NCBI GenBank assembly: GCA_051294375.1
Contig: CM119269.1
Coordinates: forward strand, 17,718,265 to 17,782,264
Source of the DNA: Paraspadella gotoi
Taxonomy: Eukaryota; Chaetognatha
DNA: 64,000 nt
Reading direction: 5' to 3'
Shown: positions 48,459-60,493 of the stretch, one piece after another
How the letters are laid out: every line of letters begins with the position of its first letter
Numbering within the stretch: position 1 is the stretch's first letter
Program-made: the position numbers and the translations under genes
Notes under the pieces: generated by a model
Seen by the model: only the letters and a program-made list of their open reading frames with translations
The model's database searches: none
Told to the model about the DNA's origin: nothing

Positions 48459-49326
48459 GGAAAAAGAAATGGCGAACTAATACTAATTATTCATGATATT
48501 AAAGACTTAATACAGATGCCGGACCTATCGCTAAATGAACCAGGACGGGCAAAGTTCAAAGGTACGAAGTTGTTTACTTTTCTCCGGGCTGAACGTCGTG
48601 TTTATTCTGGATGTCCTCAAGGAAAAAGGTCGTATCCCAGAGTATATAGATTAAAATATACATGTATTTAAATCAAAGGCCAAAACCATCAGAGTTTTTT
48701 TTTTTCCTTCGATTTTATCGCTCGTGTTATTTTATCGTTTCTCTGTTTTTTTTTTATTCGTATCGAATGAATTTTCCAAATTCGAAGCAGAAATTAAAAA
48801 GAATTTCTGACCGTAATTCGATTGTCGACGATTACGAGTCTTATTGTTGCCAAGTCACGGGGTATTTAGTTTTTTTCTGGGGGGGGGGGGTGGAGAGAGG
48901 GGGTAGCGAAGGAAAAGGGATTTGGCTTGGATCAGAAAAAAAAAACTACTTTTACGGATTAGTTACGACTTAATCTAAACTCCAATAGCAAAAAACCGAC
49001 TGCCACACATGGAGTTAATTTATATATATATATAAAATTTAATAAACGGAAAATTTTTTCAGTGTCTGTTTCATCTTCCAAAAAACTATCATTTTCTCTA
49101 TCATTGCCATTGTGTATTTATTTAATCCCCTATTAGACTTTGTGATAAAGAGATTTGAAATGAATTCAAAACATCAACATGGCTGTCAATTAATTTAAAA
49201 GGAGAAACTTAAAGCTTAAGTGAGCTAGGAAATGGTTTCTTAAGTTTATAGACCTTGCAAATTCAGTTACTTACGATTTTTCCACGATTTGTCTTTCCTT
49301 ATTTCTTTTTTTCCATATTTTTTTTT

Positions 49327-49418
<92 letters not shown>

Positions 49419-49601
49419 TCCCTACCTTTTGAGTGTCTTCTTTTCTCCGGTTAGTGTTAAACGGTGGGGGAAACCCGAAAGAAAAACCTGCAACAACAAA
49501 GGAATTTCTGACAGATATCACAGCTTCCTGTAGTATATATACTATATATACTATATAACGATCACTTCCCTATAATATCCTGGTCAAATCGAGAGACTCA
49601 C
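48459..49601. other. Region between the dispanin-like and Trk-ectodomain exons
   Basis: The 3' flank of the dispanin-like gene (AATAAA near 49038), a G-rich run at 48882-48910 and a CTTT array at 49328-49421. No further gene is seen. Past the donor at 49601, reading through the Trk-ectodomain frame meets a stop at 49570-49572. Confidence 0.5.
49328..49421 (+). repeat. (CTTT)n microsatellite
   Basis: About 94 bp of uninterrupted CTTT units. Frames on both strands across it are repeat translations. Confidence 0.9.
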
Positions 49602-52600
49602 CGTCGTGACCGTCGACGAGAACGCTCCGGTTCGTGGATCCAAACTCGTTGGTCGCCGTCAGGGTGTACCAGCCCATGTGACCCGCTCCCTTGCGGAAGT
49701 TCAGCTGACCTGGATGGAATTAAAAATGGGTAAATAAAAACACATGCGGATAACGACGTAGATAGACAGATTCCAGGCTCCTTTTACCTTCAACGACGAA
49801 ATCGTCGTGATTATCGTCGTCAGCGGCGCAGTATCGTCGCTGCAAAGAGTAAGAGTTGAAAACGCCAACAACGTGGGACGAACAAGGAATCATTCTGAAT
49901 GAGAGAGCAATTTAAGCGAACCAAATTAAACATTTAAATAAATTACGCTAATCAAATCTTAGATTAAATATAATATAAATCAAAACGATCGAAAGTTTTA
50001 ATTAATCAAATGATTATTATCATTACCATTCTCGAGTTCGCGAAATAATGTTCGGAACAAGAGCAGCAATGATCACTAGCCATTCATCAATTCATACATC
50101 AAAGTCCAGCAATCTCTACCCCTGACCTCATCCTGAGCAAAGTGACGCCCCTCCGATCGAAATGGTCGAAGACATCGGCGATGACCTCCGGTGGCTGCAG
50201 GAACGGCCGACCGTTCTTCGCCCAGCGAAGCAGCGGTGTCGGGTGGCCGATGACGAGGAAGACGGCTGCTGGAAACGCTTGCCCGGCCGAGCGGAGTGTT
50301 TCGAGACGGAGGATCGCGGGAGGACCTGAAGAGTGGACAAAATAGGGAGGCCTCGAAACAGGGTAAAATGAAGAATGGTAGATAAAAGGCTAAACACGTG
50401 GTCTTGAGCTGATGGCTTTATCCATTTAAAGCCATCAGCTCATGACCACGAGGTACCGGGTTCGATCCCAACCCGATGTACATCTGCCTTACGGAAAGCG
50501 TGTGGTCGGCCGTAAGCCACGCCTGGTTCCAAGCCGATGTCATGTCTGCTATCTTCAGCCCACCTAGCATATTATCCACATGGAGTAATTTACATATTTT
50601 TTGTTTTTGTTTTAGACGTTTAAAAACATTAAGTAATCTCAAGTTATAGAACGGTTTTGACCTAAAAATAATTTTTAGTAAGCCAAATTGCATGGCGGAA
50701 AATAAATTACTAAAGAAAGAAAATTGGTCTCTTGTTTTATTAACCTTCGACGACAATGGTGGCGTAAGCGTCGAATTGGCCGACGACGCTCTCCGCTCGG
50801 CACGCGACGACGCCGGAGGCCGTCGACGAGATGTTGGGGACGAGGAGGGTCGACACGAGGCGAGTCGCGGTGTGGGACTGAGTTGGGGGGAGGGCCGGGG
50901 GCAAAGCGGATTTTTTTCAAATCGTGGTTATTAATAATTTATATTTTTATTTTTCCTGATTTGCTTGAATCCAAATAAAAAAAATAAAAACATTTTTTTA
51001 GATATTATTATTATTCAAAATTATTAAGAATGCATGTAAAAAGGAATGAAGTAAAAATTATTCCCACGCCCCAAAAAAGATCAAATAAGTTCTTCCAAAG
51101 TTTAAATTCTTGCATATAAGATTGGTTACTGTTTCTTCATTCTCACCCTCCTCACGACGAAGGGAGGCCCGGACACGCCCAAGTCCCACTCCAGCGTCAC
51201 TTCCGGTTCGACGCTTATGTCGACGTCGCACGAGACTTCCGCGACCTCACCCGCCCTTACGACGACGCGGGCGGACGAGAGGCGGGGGCGGGGAGACTCT
51301 AGAGGGGGAGAATAGGGAAGTGAGTCAAGGAAGACGTCGACGTGAAAATAGTTTAAAATATTATTAGTAATATTAAAAATACATTTAAAACTTTCGTTTT
51401 AATACGTTTTTGAAACGAAGATAAATTTTCAGAGACTCACGGCATTGGAGAAGTCGATCGAGAGCAGATTTAGATTCAGGCGGAATGCATTGGCTCAATA
51501 GTTTTTTCTTGCTTCCTTCAACGTCGAATCTAATCAGACATTTCACTGATTTTAAAAATTTATATTTTATCAATGGAATAATTTTCCTATACTAGTTTTG
51601 TTTTAACAATTTTGTCTATGGGCACTGGGCATTATTACGTACAAAGGGTACTCATTAAAATTGAAATTAATAACAAACCCCGCGGTTCTAGACGATTGCG
51701 TCCAAATGTTGGCGCAGACGCAGTGGAAAGGATTTTCCGCCACGATTCTTGGAAAAAAAAAGCGAAAGAGAAAAAAAGATCATTTTATGTTTGGGAGTAG
51801 AGAACGACGAAAAAACATCGACTTCGAGCATACTCACAGCGTCCTTAAAAATAAATTGCGAAATATCTCCCAACTGAGGACATTAATGGCATTGTGGCTC
51901 AAATGGCTGCAAGAAAAAAAATTGAATTTTAAATGAAGAAAATTTATTTCTTAGAGATTTTGACGGAACAAGCACGTGAATGAACATTAACATACATATC
52001 TGTCAAGGTGAGAAGATTGTCGAAAGCGTCAAGCGAAATCGTTTTGAGATTCGTGTGAACGACAGAACTGGCAATGACAAAATAGATATTCAATTTTTTG
52101 AGTAACTCAATATCATTTGCATACTGTGGTTGTTTTAAATTATTTCTATTTTTCTAATATCTTTTAACTAGGTTTTTATTCGATTCGATATGGATTAATT
52201 ACTATAAGTATTATTTTAATAAGCAAAAATAAATAAAAAAAGGCTATTCAACAATTTCATACATAAAACAAATTAAAAGGGCAACGCACATTTTTTCGAT
52301 TTTGACGAAGACTTCGATGTCTTTCCGTTCGAGCGATGTAATTCTCGGCTGATTAGACACGAGACTGTGAAAAAGACAGTTTGCAGTTAATTTAAAATCT
52401 ATTAAAAGCTAATAAAGTCAGAAAATACAAAGATCATCTTGAATAGATCAACCAAAATCCACCGTCTCTTACTAAGTCGACACTCGAATCGAGTCGAAGA
52501 ACTTCGGGTTCCGGACGACGTCCGCCAACTCGGCCAGGGAATCGAATCGTGTGCAGGAGACGATTCCCTCGCGGGCGTCACAAGAGCACGCGCGAGGGCA

Positions 52601-53454
52601 AGCGAGTCTGCTGTTTGATGTAGGGGAGGAGGAGAGAGTTGGACTCTGGCGCTGCATGTCAGACCTTTCCGCAATTTCGAAGAGCGAACTAATGGCATCA
52701 CTGGGAACGAACTGTGGACCTTCTTTTCCGTCGTCCTTGGCGACCTTGAAAGGAAATGGTTTTGCGGTTTTTATCCAAGTTTAGTCTAAACTTTAGAAAG
52801 ATAAACTTTTTTTTCGGGGGAAACAGTGAAACAGTTTTTTAACAAAATGTTTTTTTTTCAGATATTGATTTTTACAGATAACCTCGGAGATTAAGAAAAA
52901 GTCAAATGATTTAAAAAATTATTAAGTAAAAATTCATTAACAAACAAATTTGGCTCTTAAAAATTGTTTTTACTATAATTAAACAACTTTTAATATGTAA
53001 TTTTAACCAAATTTAATATTTTTTAAATAAATATTAGGTGTTTATTTACATAATATAAATTTATTTACTTAATTCTCGCATTCGTGCTACTCTTACTTTT
53101 CTCGTCGATTTAGCTGAGGTCCAAAGGACGAAATCCGTTTTCGCTTTTTTGCCAAAATATGAAAAAAAAAAAATCAAAAGAAGCTCATTTTATCTAAACA
53201 AGGTATATTTATTTTAGAGAAATTGCGTGAAGACTCGATAGATATTTCAAAGAAAATTAATTTAATTAATTACAATAATGGACGTGATTAATATAAAATT
53301 TAGCTAAATCTAGTGAACTAAGAAGTGACGCAAACGAAGTAAAAAAAAAAAACCTAGTAAAATTCTCATCAAAACTAAATTGAAGGTTAAACTTACCATA
53401 AGTTGTCAGCCAATAAATAACAATACTTCCCAACGTCATCGACGTCACAGTCAT
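49602..53454 (-). CDS. NTRK-like: Trk-like receptor ectodomain: signal peptide, LRRs, two Ig domains (partial)
   Basis: Exons: 53397-53454 (signal peptide MTVTSMTLGSIVIYWL), 53097-53113 (17-nt microexon, tentative), 52473-52744, 52290-52364, 51996-52067, 51838-51873, 51679-51747, 51441-51529, 51147-51298, 50745-50877, 50120-50325, 49788-49839, 49602-49709. Order: LRRNT cap (CPRACSCDAREGIVSC); leucine-rich repeats (RITSLERKDIEVFVKI, NLKTISLDAFDNLLTL, WEIFRNLFLRTLIVAENPFHC); LRRCT (CVCANIW...CIPP...LLQC); Ig1 (VVVRAGEVAEVSCDVD ... SGVVACRAE); Ig2 (LLRWAKNGRPFLQPP ... GHMGWYTLTATNEFGS). LRR plus two Ig in this order is the Trk ectodomain, and WYTLTATNEFG matches YTLLAANPFG of vertebrate Trk Ig2. 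The last exon ends in phase 1 at a good donor (GACG|GTGAGT). Most internal phases agree. If the donor is not used, the protein ends 10 residues later as a soluble ectodomain. Confidence 0.8.
50397..50580 (+). repeat. tRNA-derived SINE with fold-back head
   Basis: Lies in a Trk-ectodomain intron. Contains a B-box GGTTCGATCCC (50459-50469) and the tRNA-like 'cagctcatgaccacgagg' before it, then a non-tRNA body to about 50580. The 5' end is an inverted repeat: 50397-50420 is the reverse complement of 50427-50450 with one mismatch, separated by six bases. This gives a 24-bp hairpin made of the SINE head. Confidence 0.55.
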
Positions 53455-54140
53455 CTTCTCAATTTAATATTTTCGTTTATTACTTATCATTTATACGAAT
53501 TTCATTACAATCAAATTGCAGATTTTCCACGCGATCGTGAGACGATTTTGCGCCTCTGCGCGTCGCGTCCTCATGGCAACGCGTTCTGAACGCGCTTTTT
53601 GGTAACGTCCTGCCATCTCGACGCGCGACGAACGAGCTGAGGCTGTGAAGTTTGAGGGAGCGAGCAGGACAGGGCAAGACGACAAATTGACGCAAAATTG
53701 GGGCAGATAATATAAATTTCTTTCTATCTCTTTGTCTATTTATCTATGTATCTCTATCTCTCTCTCACTATCTCTATCTCTATCTCTAGAGTCTAAGAAG
53801 AAAATCTGGCAACAAGAAACTTAAAAAAACTGAAATAGTTGAGCTATCTGCCAATGTTCCTAACACAGTTAGTCTAGTTTGCAGCATAGAACGTTTCAAA
53901 ATTGCAAGATCATCATTCATCAAGACACTTTAATAATCAATCTAACATTTATGAAATTAAAGAAAGTGAAGTCCAAATTTTAATAATAATCATAAGTCGC
54001 ATTTAAATAATCGACGAGTTCGTTCATCAATAACAAATAAGCAACATGTAAAAAGAAGATGACCATCAGTCGGAGATTTTATCTCGAAGAGAAAAGGCTC
54101 GAAATCGCATCCTTCCCCTCGCGCCGCGATCTTCTCCCTT
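53455..54140. other. Spacer between the Trk-ectodomain start and the zinc-finger gene 3' end
   Basis: Both neighbours are on the minus strand, so this holds the zinc-finger 3' flank and the presumed Trk promoter. The part nearest the Trk ATG (53520-53700) is GC-rich with several CpGs, consistent with a promoter or leader. A tract of 'ctatctctatct' repeats lies at 53720-53790. Confidence 0.4.
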
Positions 54141-55950
54141 TCACTCACAGTGAACGTCGTAAAAGTGGTCGAGCAGCTCGTGCTCTCGCGGAAAGGCGGC
54201 GATGCAGACTTCGCAGATGAACCGGGCCTCCATGTGACTCTCGTAGGCGTGGATCTTGAGCAGCGTCGCGTCGGCGAAGCTCAGTTCACAGATGGGACAC
54301 TCGGCGCCGAAACTCGCCGCCGCCGACGGCGCCAAGTCGCCCGTCAGCATTTTTGGCAACGCGAAGACTTCGACGTCGGCCAGCGGCGCCGACGACGACG
54401 AGGACGTCGACGCCAAGGCGCTCAAGTCGGGGAAGCCAGAGGCGTCGGCGAAAAGTGAGTCGGCCATCGTCATCGGCGGCGTCGACGACGCGTCGAAGGG
54501 AACATCGGAGGCATCGAAAGGGGCGTCGTAGGGGGCGTTGAATACGGCGGCGACGGCGTCGGCGACGCTAGAGCTAGTAACGGGAGGCTGAAAAAAAAAA
54601 AGAGGGTTAATACTGATTCTCGATCAACATTACAATCTATCCAATCTATCTATGCAACGCACCAAATTGTTTCTACCAATTCATCTATCGAAACATTTCC
54701 TAATGCGTCTCCAGGAACTTCTCTTCAACCACAATCCCAATATTCAGACCAATCACCTTGCTCGTTCTACTTCCATGTACTTCGGCCTCGTGTTGGGCCA
54801 GCGATTCTTTGTCAGCGAACAAAGTGTTGCACTTTCTGCAGCAGACGTAGCTGAGTCCAGCGTCGTCGTCGTCGTCGTCGTCATCCTCGTCATGACCGAT
54901 GTCGTCGTGTCTTTGGTCGGAAAGCCGCTGATTAGCCTTCCTTCTCGTCCTCGGGCCCAACGCCGATAAAGCCAAGGTCATTCCGTGGCGCCGACGGAGA
55001 TGAACCAACAACCGCGCCCTCCACCCTTCCCGTTTTCGGCCGAACCGGGTCGGACAGGAGGGGCAAATGCCGAGACGACACGCTCGTTCCTCGTAGGGCG
55101 TCGGCAGCGTCGGGCGTCGCCGTCGAGATAGTTTTCGTTTTGTCGCGCGATCCCGTAACGCCGAAAGCGTGAGCAGGCCAAGATCGGCCCCGTGTGCGGC
55201 TTCGACGTGAGAAACGAGGCGGCGTTGCCAAGGGCCGGCGTCGTCTATTAGTGCGTCGCAGATCGGGCACCGGCGCTGTTTTCTCCACGGACCGGCGCAG
55301 ACGAGAACTCGATGGCGACGAAAGACCCAATCGGAGGCGAAGGTTTGGTAGCAGTTGTTGCATGTCATCGAGGAAACGACGGGTGGTTCTGGAGAGCCTT
55401 GGAGGTTCGACGAATCTTCTTGTTCGGGGTTTTCTTCCTCATTCTCTTCTTCCTCCTCTTCCTCGTCGGAAGTAAGTTCATCGTCAGGAGGAGGCCGTTC
55501 GAGCAAAATGTGTTTGGAAGTTCGGAAAACGAGCCAACCGCCGTGAGCGAGTTCCGCCTGCAAGACTGTTGTAGTGGGGAACAAGGTAAAGAGTACAGGA
55601 CGTTGCAGTTAATTAGAGATTAAATGAGTGATGTAAAAGAGACTGTAGAGCATTCAATATTATTATATTTACTCATTATTAAATAAAAAAAATTATTTCA
55701 AAGGTAGAAAAAAACCCTTCCAGACGTCACCATTCTTGGTCTTCGCCAGCACGGCTTCTACTTCGAATAATTTCCGCACCGCCTCGTCGATTTCGCCGCT
55801 CGCTCCGTTGACGCCCCGGTCGAGCAGGATGTGACGCTTACTGCCCGAGAGGTCCCAGCCGCCCAGAGACAGTTCGATGGCCAAAACTGTCTCCAACTTC
55901 TTTGACACGGCGTCCAAGCTGGCGGCCTGTTGCTCGGAATGGGTCTCCAT
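54141..55950 (-). CDS. C2H2 zinc-finger protein with acidic linkers and a duplicated N-terminal motif
   Basis: Three exons: 55716-55950, 54757-55565, 54141-54587, giving 496 residues. Exon 1 starts METHSEQQAASLDAV and carries TVLAIELSLGGWDLSGSKRH; exon 2 begins with a second copy, TVLQAELAHGGWLVFRTSKH, each followed by ILL(D/E)R. Then an acidic Glu run and fingers CNNCYQTF, CPICDALI...HVEAAH, CPSCPTRF...HLRRRH, a second Asp run, YVCCRKCNTLF...HEAEVH, an Ala/Ser/Asp-rich linker (exon 3), CPICELSF...HAYESH and CEVCIAAF...HFYDVH at the C-terminus. Spacings vary and some fingers are isolated, so this is not a tandem KRAB/ZNF-type array. Probably a nuclear DNA- or RNA-binding protein; no named orthologue recognised. 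Weak point: the exon-1 donor is GTTTTT, though phase agrees. Confidence 0.75.
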
Positions 55951-56880
55951 CGGGAGGACGTATTAAGAGAGATGATAAGAGAGATGAAACTTGTCAACAT
56001 GAGCGCACTTTAGTTCTTTAACAGATTAATGAATTTTTTTTTATGAATTTTTTTCCCAGCTTATCTTTAGAGACAAAAGAGCAAAACGGTTTAAAAAGCC
56101 CGAGAGAGCGCCATCACAATTGATGTACCAATTCGTTGTACCAATTTCATACAAGTGAACAAAAATTTATAACCTACTAATAACTAACTATGAATATAGT
56201 TAACCGTATTTACAAGGTATTTATAAATTTTTTTGTCATGTCAAAATTATAAACCACCAATTTAAAAAATTGAGACATAAAAAAATTATTTCATAGAAAA
56301 ATTATTTTAAGAACGGGCTGTTCTTTTGTTAAAATAACTCTTAAGAATAAGAGGTTTCTGACACCTTCAGGTACATAGCGCAAACTTGATCTTTTAACAA
56401 AAGATTAATTTTCTTATTAATACGATAATAATATTAATTATATTAAACATTCAAAACATTATTTCAAATTTCTTTTAACGCTTTTGCAAGCACCGAAAAT
56501 ACAGAATAAGTTAGATTATTTTTACAACACAGTTTCGTTAGCTTTTTATAGAGTATGTTTGTATGTTTGTTTTTTTCTTCGGATAGATTTCTGAAAGGTT
56601 TTTTTCTCGCCCAAGAATTGATTGCTCATTGCTCAAGCCGTTCCGATCATTATCAGTTTGAGCATTTTTAAAATGGTATTCAGGTGACCTGGATTTTGAT
56701 TACAAAAATTGAATTCTTATATCATCTGGATCAATTTTTTTCGTGATCATTTTGATTGTCCCAATACTCCACGACTTCATTCGTTTTATACTTAAAAATA
56801 ACTTTCACAAATATTAACGTATCGACCGAGCGGATTTTCAGCCACGCCCCTCAATCACAGTGAGAAACAGAGACCACGTG

Positions 56881-56882
<2 letters not shown>

Positions 56883-56916
<34 letters not shown>

Positions 56917-56930
56917 TCCTCTCATCTCTC

Positions 56931-56977
<47 letters not shown>

Positions 56978-57106
56978 GTCTTTGTGTCTCCGCTCCTTGT
57001 CTTCCGAGATTTCCCTTTCCGTCTGTCAGATTTCTTTTTCTTAAACCGAAGACAAAGTCGACTTCCTGCGCGGAACCCGGCCTTCCAGTTTCCAGCTGAT
57101 ACTTCT

Positions 57107-57154
<48 letters not shown>

Positions 57155-57180
57155 TCTCTCTCTTTTCTCTCTCTCTCTTC
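56883..57180 (+). repeat. Cluster of (CT)n microsatellites
   Basis: CT arrays at 56883-56912, 56930-56974 and 57115-57180 separated by non-repetitive sequence. A further array is at 57385-57444. Confidence 0.85.
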
Positions 57181-57382
57181 CATGTTATTCTTACCCTAAC
57201 CTTTCCCAACCCAATTTCTCCTCCCCATTTCCGTCAAAGATTCTCCAGAAATCTGTGAGAAATTTCTCCCGCGATTTAATCCTTTTTTCGACATTGATCC
57301 AGATTTTCTGAGTTTTGGATCGCAGCCTCACATTTTTTTATGCCCCCTTTCGTCTTACATTTTTCGCTCTAACTCGAAGGCT

Positions 57383-57384
<2 letters not shown>

Positions 57385-57444
<60 letters not shown>
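57385..57444 (+). repeat. (CT)n microsatellite
   Basis: Pure CT run of about 60 bp. Confidence 0.9.
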
Positions 57445-57448
<4 letters not shown>

Positions 57449-57779
57449 CGCTCGCTCGCTCTTGTTCAACCTCAAACACACAAATTTCCCGCCAGGGAGG
57501 AAATGGACCCTCGTGTTGAGTACAGTAGAATCGGTTTTGATCATCATCCTCAACTAATTCTCGTTTTTTAATATATTATTATTAAATAATAAATAATAAA
57601 TTAATAAGAGAATTTAGTTGCCTGTATCGATATATCGATATCAAATCAAAATAATTACCAAAAAAAGTATTGTGGATAATTACTAAAGTCAGCCAACAAA
57701 CTAACATAACATAACAAAATTTCCCATGAATTCTTATTATTTGGTTTTTACTGCAGAATAAAAAAAAAGAGTTAACCGT

Positions 57780-58460
57780 CGGAGATGCCATCGGCCTCGA
57801 TGCCATTGAAATGCCATTGAGATGCCATTCGGACGCCATTCAACAGCCGTTCGGTCCCGCGAGGATTTGCCACTGGGCCGTTCTTTGTTCGCCTTTCGTC
57901 ATTGTCGTTGTTGTTGTTGTCGCGGATAGCGTTCGGCGTTTCTGGCGACGACCTCACGGTCCAGCGATCTCACCACGTCGATTTCCTCGTCGTCACCGTC
58001 ACCGTCACCATCGTCACGGATCAGAAATTTGTCGGTGACACAGAATGAGAGGAATTCGTTCGACCAAATCGGTGATTAACGATAAAGTAAATTTACTTCT
58101 TTTCGTTGTTTTCTATATACAATTCTACATTTTAAACAAAACGCGACTAGGAAACGGCGGGAACTGGAAGGAGGTGTAAAGAAACGGTTTTGATTTCGCG
58201 AAGGAACGCTGATATATTTTATATTCTCAGTACTTAAGACGCCCAAATTTCTTTTTGACAAGCCTTACACTAAACCGACTTTTGATCGTTCGGATCGTCG
58301 GATTTCCGCGTGGTTACTCAAAATGCGGCGGCAGTTGTGGCAGCGGCGGCGGCGGCGGCGGCGGCCGCGGCGGCGTTGGTGACGTCCTTCGGGCTTTGTC
58401 TCATTTGTCGGTTACTGTAGCGCCATCGACCAATCAGGTGTTCAGCCCACGATCTCGACC
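57780..58460. other. GC-rich patches of unresolved coding status
   Basis: 57780-57850 repeats 'gatgccat' motifs. 57900-58090 is open on the minus strand in a frame with protein-like sequence (TDLVERIPLILCVTDKFLIR, then an Asp/Gly run and EEIDVVRSLDREVVARN), but without a convincing acceptor or start. 58325-58380 is a GCG/GGC repeat that would read as poly-Ala in one plus-strand frame (AVVAAAA...ALVTSFG). Both have coding-like composition compared with the flanks. They may be a first exon plus CpG-rich promoter. Strand is undetermined. Confidence 0.25.
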
Positions 58461-58488
58461 AATAAGGAATGTCCAATTCGAAAGAAAG

Positions 58489-58491
<3 letters not shown>

Positions 58492-58554
<63 letters not shown>
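58492..58554 (+). repeat. (GA)n microsatellite
   Basis: Pure GA run of about 63 bp. A second, impure GA block lies at 58620-58685. Confidence 0.9.
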
Positions 58555-58558
<4 letters not shown>

Positions 58559-60493
58559 ATATCTTTGTCTCCTCTGAATTACATCATGACGTTCCTGGGA
58601 TCGCGGGACGTGAGTTTGAAAGAGAGAGAGAGTGAGAGTGAGAAAGAGTGAGAGAGAGAGAGGGAGAGAGAGGGAGATAGAGAAAGATGCCTTCGTAGCG
58701 GAAACAAAGACTGTGAACGCACAAAGAGTGAGAAGAAAAATGGTGAGAAAAAGTGGGGTAAAGTTTTACGTGCGGCCATCGAAAGATCTTTGGAGACCTG
58801 GCGAATGACGCCGACAACTATCGTTAGGGGAACTCATATAGTTTTCTATTTTTTCTCAACCGCTCTTTAAAATATCGAGTGGATTTAATTTTAGAAAGAT
58901 TAGTAATTGTTATCGGAGGACCGTGCCTGTTCCTAAAATAGACTTATTTTTCGTAGAGAAAGATTCGATATTCGTCAAAAAATATTCGCTTGTTGTTAAT
59001 CGAGACAATTGTTGATTTAGGCCATCTCATTTCCAAATTAAATTAAAGCGTTTTCCCAGGACAAGTAGGAGAATTAAAAACATATCTGAGAAAACTTGTG
59101 CTGACTTGTTACGCCAAATGAAATACGGCATGACGTTTCAAAAATGAAACTTCACCTCAGTACGCATCGTAAAACGAGCAAACGACAACTCACAGCTGAT
59201 AGAAGAATTATATCAAGGCAGAATTCTTTCCAAACCTTTTTTTTTTACCTTAATAAGCATGTAAATAATAAGCATGATATGATGATAATTAATTATAAAT
59301 TAATTTAATGAAATAAATTATCTTTATTTATTCGAAATGAAGGGAAACTAAAATTGTTCCTACCTTTCTATTTTTTTTCTTTCTTTGTTGGTTTCTTTCT
59401 TTTTCTCTGCATTAACGAATTTCTGCTATGAAATTACAGATAAAAAGTTTACATTTTAGAGAAACAATCAAAATGGCTGAATTTTTTAAAATTTTAAATA
59501 AAGAAATGAAAAATGGCGCGAAAGTTTAAAAACAAAAAAAATTCTGGCCTTTTTTTCCATCATGAAAGAAAAGAATAAATGAGTGAAAATTTAGGTAGAA
59601 GGTTACGTATAACTAGGGCACTTGTATTGAGAGAGAAAGAGAGAAAGAGAGAAAGAGAGAAAGAGAGAAAGAGAGAAAGAGAATAAGCGAAAGCGTTGAA
59701 TAAAATAAAGGAAAAAAAAAAGAACTAAGGATGGAATGAAAGAGAAAGAAAGAGAAAGTAGGCTATGAAAAGAATAATGTCGCAGAGGAAAAAGAGTCAT
59801 GACCAGAGGCTACGAGAAGTTAACGTTCGGAGCATCGCCAGTTTTTTTTTCCGAGTTTGCTCTTTATTGTTCAGAGAAAAAAAAATCGAATTTTTTCACG
59901 ATTAATATTTTAATATTTAAACTAGGGGTAGCCCCACTCAATGGGGTGAGTCAAAAATTAGAATGATTACATGCTCAAACGAAAATTTATACATTTTTAA
60001 GTAAACTTTCAATGGACAAAACATTTCTTATATGGCTCTATACCCAAATAATTAATTTTTTAATATTTATTTATAAATAAGAAAGGTCAAAAATTTTTTT
60101 TCGAATTTTAAAAGTTTAAGACCAGATTCAGATAGCTCGTAAAAAGTTGTCTACTCAAAGTATAATTCTTTTTTAAATATTTTTATGATAAGTGAGTCAA
60201 AAATAAGAAAAACCGTAAAAAATCTTCATCATCATCTTTCGATGATTTTATCAGTTTTTTTATATTTTCTCTTAGAAAACATAGGAATTTTTAAAAGCTA
60301 TAATTATATTTCTTGTTTAACTTTTTATGCTCTATCAGAATCCATCAAACAATTTTAATATAATATTTAATGTATTAATCAAAACGTATAATGTAAATTT
60401 TTTTGAAAATGATTGCTTAAATATTTAGTCAAGACAACTAAAAAACTTTGTTAATAGTCGAAATTTTATATTATCTCCGGAGTTGGTCCCTAC

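Noticed and set aside
51612-51936. Plus-strand ORFs opposite the LRR exons
   Set aside because: Antisense to LRRCT/LRR exons of the Trk-like ectodomain; no independent support.
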